Shown here piece by piece: positions 45,946 to 57,572 of a stretch of 64,000 bases of DNA; positions within the stretch are counted from its first letter, which is position 1; each line of letters starts with the position of its first letter. The DNA comes from Excoecaria cochinchinensis (taxonomy: Eukaryota > Streptophyta > Magnoliopsida > Malpighiales > Euphorbiaceae): the NCBI GenBank assembly GCA_947683425.1, contig CANTUQ010000083.1, positions 1-64,000 on the forward strand. Direction: 5' to 3'. A program made the translations under genes and the position numbers. The notes below the pieces were generated by a model, which saw only the letters and a list, made by a program, of their open reading frames with translations, was not told where the DNA came from and searched no databases.

Positions 45946-47348
45946 TGTGAAGCGGGTTAAATTGTATACCCTAGTCTCTAAGACTTAGGATAGAGCAAGT
46001 AGGGTATCGAACACTAGAAATCCTAGAGAAATTTTATATTAACTGAATAGATACTTAAATGGATAGGCAAATAATATCAAAGAAGTTGAAATGTTCTACT
46101 ATTCCTAAAATTATTACGAATTACAAAATCACTCTAATTAAACTAAGTGAACTAATGAGAAATTCAAATAATATGTAGTAATACATATTAGAATTACAAA
46201 TGAGAATAAATCAAGAACTTTAACCATTGATAAACACATAATACATGCAATGATTGGAGAATATAGCCAATAATCCTCAAAAGTAACTCATTGTCAATTA
46301 AAGGTATTTCAATTAGAGTCTACAAGCACTCTTATGACATTATAGAGATAAACAAAAACCATTAAGTTCTATGCTGATTCTTTAACCCCTTAAAGTGGAT
46401 TTCTTATCTCTAGGTACTTTCCTAACCTTTAAGTAAATTCAATTGCTTTTTCACCAAAATGTCCCAACTCTCATTGTGAACAATTTGATTAACAAGTTAC
46501 ATATGGTGATCAAGCATATATAACACATTCCATACTTAATTAAACTTAAATCATTCATGCATTTTAAAAGATGGAAAATATATTTTTTAATATTAATTCA
46601 TCATTGTAATTCTAATACGCAAGGACTTAGCCAAAGTAAATATTATCTAAAATCAAATAATAACAAGAAAGTGTTCTAAATATTAAACAAATAATAAGAA
46701 AAAAGAAAAAAAGAGTTTGGTTGATGAATCTCTTCAATCCTTTTCAGGGACTTTACTTGATGTTAACTAGACCTCTTTTTATTTCTCTTGTTTCTTTGAA
46801 TTTGTTTCTTTGCCATTCTCATTCCCCCCTTTTTGGAAGTTACTTGCATCTATTTATAGGCTTCTTGACAACACTTCTTGTGCCTCTTATGAATGGGTGT
46901 AAATATAAAAAGGTGGCTTGGTGTGATGAAATGAGACAACGCTTGGGAGGGAGTGCTGGTGCCGACTCATGCTTGATACGGCACCTTTGGTCTCTATCAC
47001 GACTCGTCGCTTTTGTGCCGAGTCATGACGCTGGCCTTCCTTCTCGTCATGAGTCGTCACAATGGTGCTGACTCATTACCATTGCTCTCTATCACAACTT
47101 GTGATGGATGTGCCGAGTCGTGACCTTCTTCTACTCCTCTTCTTTTGCTCTACTCATCATCCTTCTCTAATGAACTCAGTTGCACTCTACAATGAACTCA
47201 ATTGAACTTCATATCAAGTTATCCCTACAAACACACAAACTAAATTAAAACAGCTAAAAACCAAGTATAAGTCACACAAATACAAACATAAAACTAAGAA
47301 AAAGGCAAAGAAAACCATCCTAAAACTATACTATTTTGCATCTTAACA
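45946..47348 (-). repeat. LTR of Athila-like element D (1,403 bp)
   Basis: It begins TGTGAAGCGGG and ends TTAACA. On the minus strand the sequence just before it is a GCAAGCAAG/purine block typical of Athila 3' ends, so this is the 3' LTR of a minus-strand element. It is inserted in the 5' LTR of Tat C (preceding bases CGCTA). It carries a palindrome array at 46949-47123. The 116-codon plus-strand frame at 46721 has no domain. Confidence 0.7.
46949..47123 (-). repeat. Palindrome array in Athila-like LTR
   Basis: Inverted repeats of TCACGACTCG and CGAGTCATGA with 12-bp spacers at 46997-47028 and 47092-47123, a related one at about 47048-47078 (ATGAGTCG/TGACTCAT), and GGTGCCG/CGGCACC at about 46949-46985. 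Period about 48 bp. CpG-containing arms are partly decayed to TG/CA. Confidence 0.65.
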
Positions 47349-48459
47349 AATTTTCCCACACATAAACCTTGCTTGCCCTTAAGCAAGAAATTTAAAACTA
47401 AGTAGAAGAAATGAAATCTTTATCTTCTCCAAAATAAATATAGCCATCCCTCAAGTCATCTCAATTATGAAAGAGGTTAAGAAAAAGATAAATAATAACT
47501 AAACTTCCAATGCTCAACAATGATAGAGAAGACAAGTTGCATAGCATATATAATAAATTTATCAAATTATCTCAATTTACTAAAAACAAAATCAAGAATA
47601 TAAAGTCAAGGTACTAACCAGGCTACCTAACCAAAATGTTCAGTCATCAAGTTTAGAAATTCCAAGAATATAAGCAACCATTGGGACAAGAATTAAGCAC
47701 ACGCATTAACTCACAATTCTCATGGCATTTTTAGACACTTTTATTCTCTCTTTTTTTTTAGTGGGTGCATTTTATACTCCATCCGACTATATTTTTTTTA
47801 CTTCCTATTTATGACATTATACATTTTTTCCAAATGAATGTAAATGAGAAGCATACTCACTTACACACAACTTACTTGAAATGCATGACACCAACAATTT
47901 ATTTTATTTTTTTTCTTTCTTTCATTGATTGTCCTCGTCCATTATTAAAAAGTGAGCTACACGTATTATGGCTATAGTTTCCCTTAGGCTACTAAAATCC
48001 TTAAAACCTAAACTTAAAACTTACCATCTTAGCTCTAAACATAGTTAGAACATTAACTAAACATTCTGTAGACCTTGAAAATAATAAAAAGAGATAAAAT
48101 GAAAATCTACTATACATACTCAATGAAACTTTAAAATTCTACCAATTAAGCATAAGAAGTAAATTATTAACATAATATCAAAACACAACCTCAAGCATAA
48201 TCAAGATAACCTCAGAAAAGAAACTACACATAAATGTGGAGAAGATAAAATCGTGCAAAATAAAACACAAGCACACATGCACACATGCACACAACTAAAA
48301 CACAAACACACATGCATATAACAGAATGCATATAAACAAAAATAAAAACAAAATGAAATCACAAACAATGAACAAAAACAAAGAGCAATTTTTTTTACCC
48401 TTTTTCTTCTTGTTTTGCCCTTTTTCGTGTCATTGTTCCTATAATACCCTTTTCCATCC
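47349..48459 (-). other. 3' non-coding region of Athila-like element D
   Basis: 47349-47388 on the minus strand is CTTGCTT-AAGGGC-AAGCAAG followed by a GTGTGGGAAAA purine block, the usual Athila 3' terminal signature. 48117-48390 is an inverted copy of 62817-63083. No coding sequence. Tat A is inserted at CATCC (48455-48459). Confidence 0.6.
48455..48459. repeat. Target site duplication CATCC (left)
   Basis: Matches 61213-61217 on the other side of element A. Confidence 0.9.
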
Positions 48460-50341
48460 TGTAGACACCGGCTCCCGAGTAGCCTTGATCAGGATTATCC
48501 GATGATGAAATTTAGCTACGCCGGCTTATAGGCAAAAAAATTGGAGCTCGGAAGTGATTTTCCTTGTCTTTTTGATGAGTAAAAAGTGTATTTTAAAAAT
48601 ATTTTAAATATTTTTTAAAATTATTTTGGAGAAGAAAAAAGCGTGTTTTAGGTTGAGGGTTTTTATAAAAAAAAAAGGTATTTTTTGCGAGCTTGCCCGG
48701 GCGCTGGGAGGCAAGCGAGCGCTTGCCCGGGCGCTCGTGCAAGGGCGTCGCTCGCTTCGTGCGCGTAGTTGCCCACTTTTGCCCCATTTCGCTGAGTTTT
48801 CGGCCCCCACTCATTTTTTAACGATTTTGGACGGTTTTTGGGTGGTTTTTGGATAGTTTTTTAGTGTTAAAAGTGTAGGAAAAATTCAGAAATAAGGGGA
48901 GGACGAATTAGAAAGATTTGGGAGAGAAAAAACTAAATTTTTGAGCTTCTTAGTGGAGAGAAAAAATCAATCTTACACACTTGCTTCCAAGGGTGATTTT
49001 TCAAGTTTCCAAGTTATTTTTCAAGCATTTTTCACAAGGAAAAGACAAGGAATTCAACACTTCTACCTTCAATTCTTCAAGATTAAATTTGAGGGTAATT
49101 ATTCATGGCTTAATTCTTTAATTCTCTTGTTGATTTTAATTTCTTTTGTTTCCAATTAACTTTTAAAAATGTAAATCCTTTTAGTCCTCATAATTTTCAT
49201 CTTGTTTTATCTTCAATTGTTGATATAACAAGTAAATTCTTTTAAATTCTATTATATTATTTTCATGTCAAATTGTTTTTTGAACATATCAATATTATTA
49301 TAATTATTTATTTGATATGTTGAGCATGGTTAATATTTTTTATTCTTATGCATGTTAAATTGCATCATAATTATTCTTATGCATGTTATAATATTTTATG
49401 CATATTATATTTCCATTACACATATTATCTTTTATGTCATATTATTTCTTTGGCTTAATTTCTAACATGAATTTTATTTTTTTATTTTTGGTTGCAAATT
49501 GTTATTTTATTCCTATTTGAGCATCTATACACGTGAAGGAGGAGATGCGGGGTTCGGTATCTTCTTTATACATCTTAATTCTCATTTTGTTTATATTTTT
49601 AATTTCTTTGTATATATTTATTAAGTAAAATGGTTTTTTTATGCACGCCTAAATAAAAATCACAAAAATATTTCTACTAAATTAACTTGGATTTTTTCAT
49701 AACAAATGGGACCAATGTCCTAGTTTTCATCCTAAATAAAATCACCACGTTCAAAATGTTTTCTTTAAATACACACGCGGGGACCAAAGTCCTCATAATT
49801 AATAAATTCTCCGGTTTTATGTATGTTTGCATTTTTTTAAATGGGAGTTGTATTCCGCTCATAGTATTATTGTAATTTACTTTTAATAGTTTATTGCTTT
49901 CGATGTGAATATTTGTGCCTTTTAATTAAAATTGTATAGTGTGGAGAGAGAGCGAACTAATAAACTCAAAACCAAATTGTAAAATTAATCAAGGTAGAAA
50001 TAAATGAGAAGTTCCGAACCCATCTCTGGTCTTTGGGCTCAAAGAGGCTAGAGGTTTACCCTCTAAGACACCTCTTGTGTCACGAGACTTAGACATTAAT
50101 CCTAGGCTCCTTTGGGAGAGAGGTTTACCCTCCAAGACCCCTTTGGTTGGCCCAAAATGGATAATAAGCGCAGTCTTAGGCTCTCCGAGGCGAGAGAAAC
50201 TTTTCCAATATTTTATTGGGTGGCGACTCCATGAAACCTCCTTGTTGCCCAAAATAGATGCACTTGTAATTCGTTGCAAGTTGTCAACGAATCTCAAATG
50301 CTCGATCGCCCTCGAGCAGGAGGTCATAGGGGCGCGTTACA
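48460..50341 (+). repeat. 5' LTR of Tat element A, 1,882 bp
   Basis: It starts TGTAGACACCGGC and ends GCGTTACA. It aligns closely with 59278-61212 except in the GC-rich island (48687-48775) and at the extreme end, where the 3' LTR has extra bases (about 61190-61206). Confidence 0.93.
48687..48775. repeat. GC-rich variable island in Tat A 5' LTR
   Basis: About 89 bp with a repeated GCTTGCCCGGGCGCT motif, just after an oligo-A/TTTTTTGCGA stretch. The 3' LTR island (59507-59638) is about 132 bp and largely different. Confidence 0.85.
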
Positions 50342-50342
50342 A

Positions 50343-50361
50343 TGGCGACTCCACTGGGGAC
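50343..50361 (+). other. Primer binding site of Tat element A
   Basis: TGGCGACTCCACTGGGGAC one base after the 5' LTR. Tat/Ogre type, probably tRNA-Arg. Confidence 0.9.
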
Positions 50362-51277
50362 GAATGGTTCAAGACTTCACCTTGAAAATACCTTGATTAT
50401 CCTTTACAATTAAGTTTTAGTTTATGAATTTTGCTTTATCTCAAAATTGCATATCATCTCATTAAAGCCTTCGATTAAGTTAGTTTGGTCCCTTCTCAAC
50501 CCCGGTGCGTTCCTGAAGCACGACCCTATTTTCACTCAATCTAGGGAAGTGTTAAGGATAATCACCAGCCCAAGCCTCGTACCATCAAGGTATATTAAAT
50601 GGTGACCCGATCGGTCGTTATGCTCGCGATGAGCTAGACCCGTCGGCAAGGATCATGCTTGGGTAACCCAAAAATATCACCACCCTTTGACTAAAGCTCA
50701 TGTAATGGCAATAGATACTTCCACTAGGTGAAATGTACCGTAATACTATGCTTGCTATATGGGCCATCATATATTGGACGAAGTCAATTTAATTAAATGG
50801 TCTTCATCAAAGGTTTTCATGCTCCGGTGGGCCCATCTTAGTTAAGTTGAATTGTTTAAATACATAATGGCCAAACACCCATACGTATGTACATTAGAAG
50901 AGCTGTTATGCTGCCGATTTTCCACCGTGCACCATACGTGTCCATTGGGTTCCCCGTTAACCCATGGATCAAGCCCACCTAGGAAAAAGACTGCACTACC
51001 ACGTGTGTGGGAGATATAAGGTTGGAAGGATCTATCTGCTTGCATGTGTTTGTCTATGTTGCATCAGCACGAGCATGCATTGCATTTTAATCATGCATCA
51101 TCTTAACAATTTTCGCATTTCAGCCATCATAGATTCTCCTGGGTGGTTTAGAGGTCCCGACGGACGGTTAAGAAGGACTCCGCTTTTGGGGTTAACAGAG
51201 TTAGTGTCGGATCAAAGTTCATATTCAATCTTAGAAGATAGTGTGGGTTTTCTTTCGAATCATCAACAGAAGTAAGC
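50362..51277 (+). other. Untranslated leader of Tat A
   Basis: About 0.9 kb, conserved with the leaders of B and C, no coding sequence supported. The stretch around 51003-51032 corresponds to the Tekay target site in B. Confidence 0.6.
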
Positions 51278-52560
51278 ATGGCTAATCTATCAAATGAGTC
51301 TGAAGCAACCCGAGCAATAATTGCTGAAGAGGTAGGAAAGAGAATAGAGGAGTTTGAAGCCCGAATGATTGTAATGATGGGCAATCTTGCCACCACCATA
51401 GCTGGGCAACAAGCTGCTGCTGCCCCTATCCAGATGCGAGCTGAACAAGAGGCTGTTAGAGAAGAGCTCCTTGCTGCAGTTAACCAACCAGTGGTCGACC
51501 CACCTGCTATTGAGCAAAGAGTACCTGCACCTATTGAGCGCAGAGAGGGCCCCAGGTCTGAAGCTGAGTTTGGGGGAGATGAGCAAGAGGAGCATACAGT
51601 AATTAAAGAAAAGTCACCGAAATTGGTGGAGGCAATGTGGAGGAAAATGGAAGAGAGGTTTGAGGCCATGGCAAGAATGATGACAGTAGGGAAAGGAATG
51701 AACCCAGAAGACCGAGAGTTGGATGGGGATGACCTGATTCCTCAGAACTTTAAGATGCCGGACATTCCTAAATTTGATGGCACATCTGACCCTGCCGCAC
51801 ACATCAAGCAATACTCGCTGGTCATGAAGGGCACATCCTTAACAAGAAAGCAGAAGATAGAGTATTTTTGCTTGAGTCTCATAGGAGCTGCTATTGATTG
51901 GTGTCATGGGCTTGACAGGAGGTCCAAGGAGGATTGGGACTTGCTGACCGAAGAGTTTCTTAAGCAGTACGATTGCAATACCCGGATGGAGGTCACTTTG
52001 AAAGATCTCGAGTTGCTACAACAGAAGGCTGGAGAGTCCTTCCACGAGTACCTTACTCGATGGAGGAACCGGGTTATGGAGATGAAACGCAAACCAAACA
52101 CTTCTGATCAGATCCGATTATTCATTCGAAATGCCAGCCCGTACTTGAGAGATGGACTAAAAATAAAGGGACTGAAAGACTGGGAATCCCTAAAGGATAT
52201 TGCCATAGAAGCAGAAGGTGAATATTTAGCCAAGAGGGCAAACAATGAGTCCTATTCCAGGAAGGGATACAGTAATCAAGGGATAGCCAAGTCAGCAAGT
52301 TCAAGCAGTGGTAATAGAGGTGAGAGATAGCCGAGGTGTCTACAACAGGCGTGAATCAGAGGTATTTCTCCAACTTGGGTAGGCCTTTATCATGGGTGCT
52401 GAAGAGGCTAGTAAAAGAAGGAAAACTGCGACCCCCTATTACCTAGGCCGGCCAAGACCCAGGGACAGCCAGGGCATAAGGAAAATGAATATTGTGCATT
52501 TCACCAACATACCGGGCATTTGACAGATGATTGTATAACGCTGAGACATCGGGTCCAAGA
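51278..52560 (+). pseudogene. gag of Tat element A
   Basis: The ATG at 51278 opens 350 codons: an N-terminal helix (AIIAEEVGKRIEEFEARM), an acidic linker, and a retrotransposon gag capsid domain at about residues 200-275 (AIDWCHGLDRRSKEDWDLL to FHEYLTRWRNRVMEM). Frame is lost near 52325 and regained before 52520, where ENEYCAFHQHTGHLTDDC gives a C-x2-H-x4-H-x4-C knuckle. LSWVLKRLVKEGKL between them shows the module shared with B and C. Two shifts that cancel leave about 180 bp out of frame with stops. Confidence 0.85.
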
Positions 52561-54123
52561 TCTAATTGACAACAAACAGATCACCGATCCTAAGAAGAGA
52601 GAAGGCAAGAAGAAGTCCAGCTATAATGCAGTGCCACCTCCAGTCTTTATGATTGGATCGAGCCTACCAGAATGGTATGTGATGCAAGATTTATATGGAA
52701 ATGAGTACGTCGCTATCACTCGCCCTGAAGCAAGTGAAGAAGGGATTCCCGTGGCGGCGATAGACTGTTGGTCCACTAGTGAGAGTGGAGAAGATAAAGA
52801 CGATGAGAAACATGGACAGTTCACGGATCTATGGGATTCAGAAGAAGAGGAGAGAGTTGAGGCAGTAACGAGAAGTGGGAGAGTAGTTCCTGAAGTTGAG
52901 AAGCAACAGGACCTAGTGCAAACACCCGCAGAGAAGGAGCCGGAAGAAAATTCAATAGTAAAGTAACTGAAAAAGACCACGGCTCAGATATCTATTTGGG
53001 ACCTCTTGAGACAGTCTCCCTCTCACAGACAGAAGTTGGTTGAAGCATTGAGTGTATCCACCGTAGCAACTACAATCTCTCCATCTGAGCTGTTAAACCT
53101 AGTAAAAGGGGAATCTGGGGAGAAGCTGGTATTTTCTGATGCAGACCTACCAATAGAGGGTCGCAACTACAACCGACCTTTGTACATCAAGGCATAGATC
53201 AATAGCAAACACACCGCTTGCGTCATGGTTGATGACGGGTCATCAATAAATGTTTGCCCTTTAGTAGCGCTTCAGGCCTTTGGGATGGATGAGAGTATGT
53301 TAAGCAAGTCTGACCTGACCATCACAGCCTATGACAACTCCAAGAGGCAAGCATTGGGAACTTTCAAAGCTGTGGTAAAGAAGGGGCCCATTGAGATAGA
53401 AATAGATTTTGTGGTTTTGCCGATCCCAGCAAACTTTTCAGCTCTACTTGGTAGACCGTGGTTCCACAGGTTAGGGGAGTACCATCCACCTTACACCAGA
53501 TAATTAAGATACCCCATGAAGGAGAAGTAGTGACCATTAAAGCAGCAAGAGAGAACCAAGTGTCTACCTTGGAGATCTCTAATCAGCCATTCAGTGGCTT
53601 TTATGTATCGATGATCGGAGAAGAGCAAAGCTTAGAAGGTAGCCCTCAGGTGGTTAACATGCTAAAGAAGATGCACTTCCTCCCAGGGGCTGGTTTGGGA
53701 AAAGAGTCACAAGGGCTGCAGGATGCTATCACTACACATGGTCAGAAAGATCAAAAGGGGTTGGTCTACAAAGGAGAGTATGGTAAGAAGAAAGTGTCAG
53801 AGAAGATCCCCCATATTTTGGAGAGCTTTGTGCCATCATCATCGGTTTGTGCTTACACCAGAGAAGAAGAGCCGCAGTGGGTAGATGGGAAGATCACCCC
53901 GGGTTTTGAAATTTTCAACGATGTCTTTGATTGGGAGATCGGAGTAGTTAAAGCTGTAGAGAACTTTTGGGACGAGAAGATTATGACCCAATGCAGCGTC
54001 TGGGATAGGGATGAGCCCGAAGAGATTGTAACTGATAAGCTGTTAGCCACCAGACTCAAAGGGAAGGAGAAGATGATAGAACCAGAGCTGAAGATTGAAG
54101 ATCTCAAGATTTCACCAAGTTAA
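52561..54123 (+). pseudogene. protease and G-patch region of Tat element A
   Basis: The reading continues from gag through an acidic linker, with stops TAA at 52964-52966 and TAG at 53195-53197. A retropepsin-like site DDGSS is at about 53229 with FSALLGRPWFHRLG downstream. A one-base shift near 53475 leads into IKIPHEGEVVTIKA and a G-patch-like segment (MHFLPGAGLGKESQGLQDAI, about 53668-53730). TAA at 54121-54123 ends the segment; the next open part is in the same frame. The protease would cleave the polyprotein; a G-patch usually binds RNA or RNA helicases. Confidence 0.75.
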
Positions 54124-54192
54124 GAAGCAAAAGCACAGTCGGCTGTAGCATCAGCGTCGACTGAAGTTGATAGTCATTTAGATTCTCTTTTT

Positions 54193-55869
54193 ATGCCAGA
54201 ACTCTTTGAGGACAATGTTAATGTTTCTGAATATGTTAATGAGATGAACAACTTTGCTTACTTGTGTGATGTTTCTGATGATTTCATTTCGCATGATCAT
54301 AAGCATGATGCATTCATTTTTAATATTAATTCAACTAGCACAACTGCATTTAATCTCGGAACTTTGGAAAATCCAAAGGAAATTTTGATAGCATTAGACA
54401 TAACACCTAAAGAGAGAATAAAATTTGAGAGAATATTAAAAAAATATGAAAAAGTCTTTGCCTGGACCTATGAGGATATGTCGGGAATAGATCGAGATGT
54501 TGCCAAACATGCCATCCCAACTTACCCAGAGTTTAAACCAGTCAAGCAAAAGCTTTGGAGACTTAGGCCAGAATGGGCGCAGAAAGTAAAGGAGGAGATC
54601 CATAAGCAGATTGAGGCCAAATTCTTAATAGAGGTTCAATACCCGACCTGGCTCGCTAACGTGGTTCCTGTAGCCAAGAAAGATGGTAAGGTTCGAGTAT
54701 GCGTTGACTATCAAGACCTGAACAAAGCTTGCCCTAAGGATGATTTCCCGCTGCCTCATATTGATGTGATAGTGGATAGTACCGCTGCTTGTATGATGTA
54801 CAGCTTTGTGGATGGATACGCAGGATACAATCAAATCCTTAATAAGATAGTGGACCGGATCAAGACAGCTTTCATCACCGAGTGGGGGACATACGCCTAT
54901 CGGGTTATGCCTTTTGGGTTAAAAAATGCAGGAGCAACTTATCAGAGGATGGCCACCAAAGTTCTCAATGACCTAATTCACAAAGAAGTGGAAGTATATG
55001 TCGACGACATGATGATTAAGTCAGCTACTAGAGAAGGTCACTTCGAGGCTTTAGAAAAGTTCTTCCAAAGGATTAGTAAGTATAATCTGCGCCTTAATCC
55101 CAAGAAATGTATCTTTGGGGTTACCTCGGGTAAGCTATTAGGCCATGTGGTAAGCCAACGAGGAATTGAAGTAGATCTCGATAAAGTCAAAGCCATAAGA
55201 GAGATGTCGGTGCCCCAGAAGGAGAAGGACGTCATAAGTTTCCTAGGAAAGCTTCAGTATATCAGCCGGTTTATTGCCAAGCTAGCTTCAGTATGTGAGC
55301 CTATTTTCAAGCTTCTTAGGAAGAATCAGCCGGTGATATGGAATGATGACTGTCAACTGGCATTTGACACCATTAAGGAGTATCTATTAAATCCTCCAGT
55401 ATTAAGACCACCACGCCGTGCCAAGCCACTAATCCTGTACCTAGCAGTAAAAGATAATTCAGTAGGTGCTATGATGTCTCAAGAAGACGATTTTGGTGTG
55501 GAGTTTGCGGTTTACTATCTTAGCAAGAAGTTCCTACCGTATGAAGCTAAATATGTAGAGGTGGAGAAGATTTGTTTAACAGTTATCTGGGCTTCTAAGA
55601 AGTTGCGACACTACTTTCATTCCTTTAGGGTACAGGCAGTAGCCAAACATAACCCTCTTAGATACCTCCAAGAAGCACCCTCTCTACTAGGGAAGATGGG
55701 AAGATGGTTACTGCTGTTGCAGGAGTTTGACATTGAGTACATAACCAAGAAAACCATTAAAGGAAGAGCTGTAGCAGAATTCTTAGCCGAGCATCCTATT
55801 GAGGGAGACCAGTTTGAGTATAATTTCCCGGAGTGCAAGGGTGGCAGCTATTCTTTGATGGGGCAGTAA
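54193..55869 (+). CDS. reverse transcriptase and RNase H segment of Tat element A
   Basis: 558 open codons. RT motifs: VPVAKKDGKVRVCVDYQDLN, FPLPHIDVIVDS, SFVDGYAGYNQI, AFITEWGTYAYRVMPFGLKN and the active site VYVDDMMIKS, then LLGHVVSQRGIE and FLGKLQYISRFIA. The following RNase H (LILYLAVKDNSVGAMMSQ to VAEFLAEHPI) has Leu-Ala where other gypsy enzymes have the first catalytic Asp, as reported for Tat elements that carry an extra RNase H. It ends by frameshift near 55840 at the border of the next domain. The Met at 54193 is internal to the ancestral polyprotein. Confidence 0.88.
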   Translation: MPELFEDNVNVSEYVNEMNNFAYLCDVSDDFISHDHKHDAFIFNINSTSTTAFNLGTLENPKEILIALDITPKERIKFERILKKYEKVFAWTYEDMSGIDRDVAKHAIPTYPEFKPVKQKLWRLRPEWAQKVKEEIHKQIEAKFLIEVQYPTWLANVVPVAKKDGKVRVCVDYQDLNKACPKDDFPLPHIDVIVDSTAACMMYSFVDGYAGYNQILNKIVDRIKTAFITEWGTYAYRVMPFGLKNAGATYQRMATKVLNDLIHKEVEVYVDDMMIKSATREGHFEALEKFFQRISKYNLRLNPKKCIFGVTSGKLLGHVVSQRGIEVDLDKVKAIREMSVPQKEKDVISFLGKLQYISRFIAKLASVCEPIFKLLRKNQPVIWNDDCQLAFDTIKEYLLNPPVLRPPRRAKPLILYLAVKDNSVGAMMSQEDDFGVEFAVYYLSKKFLPYEAKYVEVEKICLTVIWASKKLRHYFHSFRVQAVAKHNPLRYLQEAPSLLGKMGRWLLLLQEFDIEYITKKTIKGRAVAEFLAEHPIEGDQFEYNFPECKGGSYSLMGQ

Positions 55870-57572
55870 ATAATAAAGGGGCAGGAGCAGGAATTATTCT
55901 TATGACCCCAGATGGTGAAAGGCTACCATTGGCTAAGAAGCTGAGGTATAAGGCTACCAATGAAGTAGAATATGAAGCTTGCATCTTTGGATTGGAAGCA
56001 TTACTCGCTCTGGGGGCAAAGACCGCAGAAGTATTTGGAGATTCTTCCTTGGTAATTCATCAGATCAGAAGGGAGTGTTCAGTCAAGGAAGAAAGGCTGT
56101 TGCCTTATGTGAAGCACTTGAGAATGTTGAGCAGCCAGTTTGAGACTTGCACTTTTCACTTCATCCCCAGAGACAAAAATCAGTTAGCTGATGCTCTAGC
56201 AACTTTAGTGTCTATGTGGGATAATCCAACAGGAGTTGCGATAAAACCCGTGCTAATCTCTAGCTCAGGAAGGCCTTGCTTTGAAGCTGAGCAGGTGATG
56301 GACGTCGAGACCACCGATGGAAATCCATGGTACTATAACATTCAAAATTACTTAGAAAGGTCAGTCTTTCCAGAGGAAGCCATTGAGAAGGATCAAAGAA
56401 TGATCAGGAAGCTATCCACTCAATTCATCAGTGTCGATGGCACTTTGTACAAAAGGCAAGCTGATGGTATCCAGTTAAGATGTCTCACGGAGAAAGAAGC
56501 TAAAAGAGTTATGAAAGAGGTTCATGCCGGGATCTGTGGAGCTCACATGAATGGCTTAGCCTTAGCAAAAAAGATCATGCGCCAAGGGTTTTATTGGCTT
56601 ACAATGGATACAGATTGTTCGAAATTTGTGAAGCAATGCCAGTTATGCCAACAATATGCGAACTTGAGGCACGTGCCAGTTTCAGAGTTATATAACTTGA
56701 CATCTCCATGGCCATTTGCAGCTTGGGGAATAGACATCATAGGCGAAATCTGTCCTACAGCTTCTAATGGGCACAGATTCATTATAGTTGCCATTGGCTA
56801 CTTCACTAAGTGGGTTGAAGCTGAATCTTTCAAGAAGGTTGATGCAAGGGACATGGCTAAATTCATCGAGCGGAATCTGATATGCAGATATGGTCTCCCA
56901 CATCATATTGTGTCTGATAATGGGGTGCAATTCCTAGCAGAAACTAAGCAGATGCTCCAGAAATATGGAATCCAACATCATAAGTCTTCTCCCTACCGTC
57001 CCCAGGCCAATGGTACGGTTGAAGCAGCAAACAAGAACGTGAAGAGGATATTGGCCAAGATGGTTCAGAGCTATAAAGACTGGGCTGAAAAGTTACCTTT
57101 TGCGATTTGGGGTTATAGAACCACAGTCAGAACCTCTACGGAGGCAACACCATTCTCTCTGGTATATGGAACTGAAGCAGTCCTGCCGGTTGAAATTGAG
57201 TTGAAGTCTTTGAGGGTAGTCATGGAAGCCGAGATTCCGGAGACAGAATGGGCGCAACAGCGTTTGTCACAGCTAAATTTGCTAGATGAAGATAGGTTGC
57301 GGGCCTATTACCACATTCAAATTTATCAGAAAAGGTTGGCTCGTTCGTTTGGCAAGAAAGTACGAAAGCACCCGTTGAAGGAGGGGGATTTGGTCTTTAA
57401 GATGATGAGATCGGGAGTGCCGGACATACACGAAAAATTCAGGCCCTCCTGGGAAGGTCCATTTATTTTGAAGAAGCTGCTAATAAAAGGAGCAGCAATT
57501 TTGGCAGATAGTGATGGGAATGAGTTCAAGGACCCGGTCAATGTCGATAGACTTAAAAGGTTCCATGGCTAA
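55833..57572 (+). CDS. additional RNase H and integrase segment of Tat element A
   Basis: 579 open codons, one frame off from the upstream segment with a short overlap. The first ~130 residues are an archaeal-type RNase H (aRH), diagnostic of Tat/Ogre: FFDGAVNNKG, NEVEYEACIFGLEAL, VFGDSSLVIHQI and QLADALATL supply the four acidic residues. Integrase follows: HAGICGAHM and CQLC zinc ligands, catalytic Asp in AWGIDIIG, Asp in IVSDNGVQF and Glu in NGTVEAANKN. A C-terminal SH3-like part (KLLIKGAAILADSDG) closes it. There is no chromodomain, as expected for Tat. Confidence 0.9.
   Translation: MQGWQLFFDGAVNNKGAGAGIILMTPDGERLPLAKKLRYKATNEVEYEACIFGLEALLALGAKTAEVFGDSSLVIHQIRRECSVKEERLLPYVKHLRMLSSQFETCTFHFIPRDKNQLADALATLVSMWDNPTGVAIKPVLISSSGRPCFEAEQVMDVETTDGNPWYYNIQNYLERSVFPEEAIEKDQRMIRKLSTQFISVDGTLYKRQADGIQLRCLTEKEAKRVMKEVHAGICGAHMNGLALAKKIMRQGFYWLTMDTDCSKFVKQCQLCQQYANLRHVPVSELYNLTSPWPFAAWGIDIIGEICPTASNGHRFIIVAIGYFTKWVEAESFKKVDARDMAKFIERNLICRYGLPHHIVSDNGVQFLAETKQMLQKYGIQHHKSSPYRPQANGTVEAANKNVKRILAKMVQSYKDWAEKLPFAIWGYRTTVRTSTEATPFSLVYGTEAVLPVEIELKSLRVVMEAEIPETEWAQQRLSQLNLLDEDRLRAYYHIQIYQKRLARSFGKKVRKHPLKEGDLVFKMMRSGVPDIHEKFRPSWEGPFILKKLLIKGAAILADSDGNEFKDPVNVDRLKRFHG

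Noticed and set aside
46721..47071. 116-codon plus-strand frame with hydrophobic start
   Set aside because: It lies within an LTR, has no recognisable domain and runs across the palindrome array.
54193..57572. Endogenous pararetrovirus (caulimovirid) as source of the RT
   Set aside because: A gypsy integrase, an additional RNase H, LTRs and target duplications are present; no movement protein is seen.
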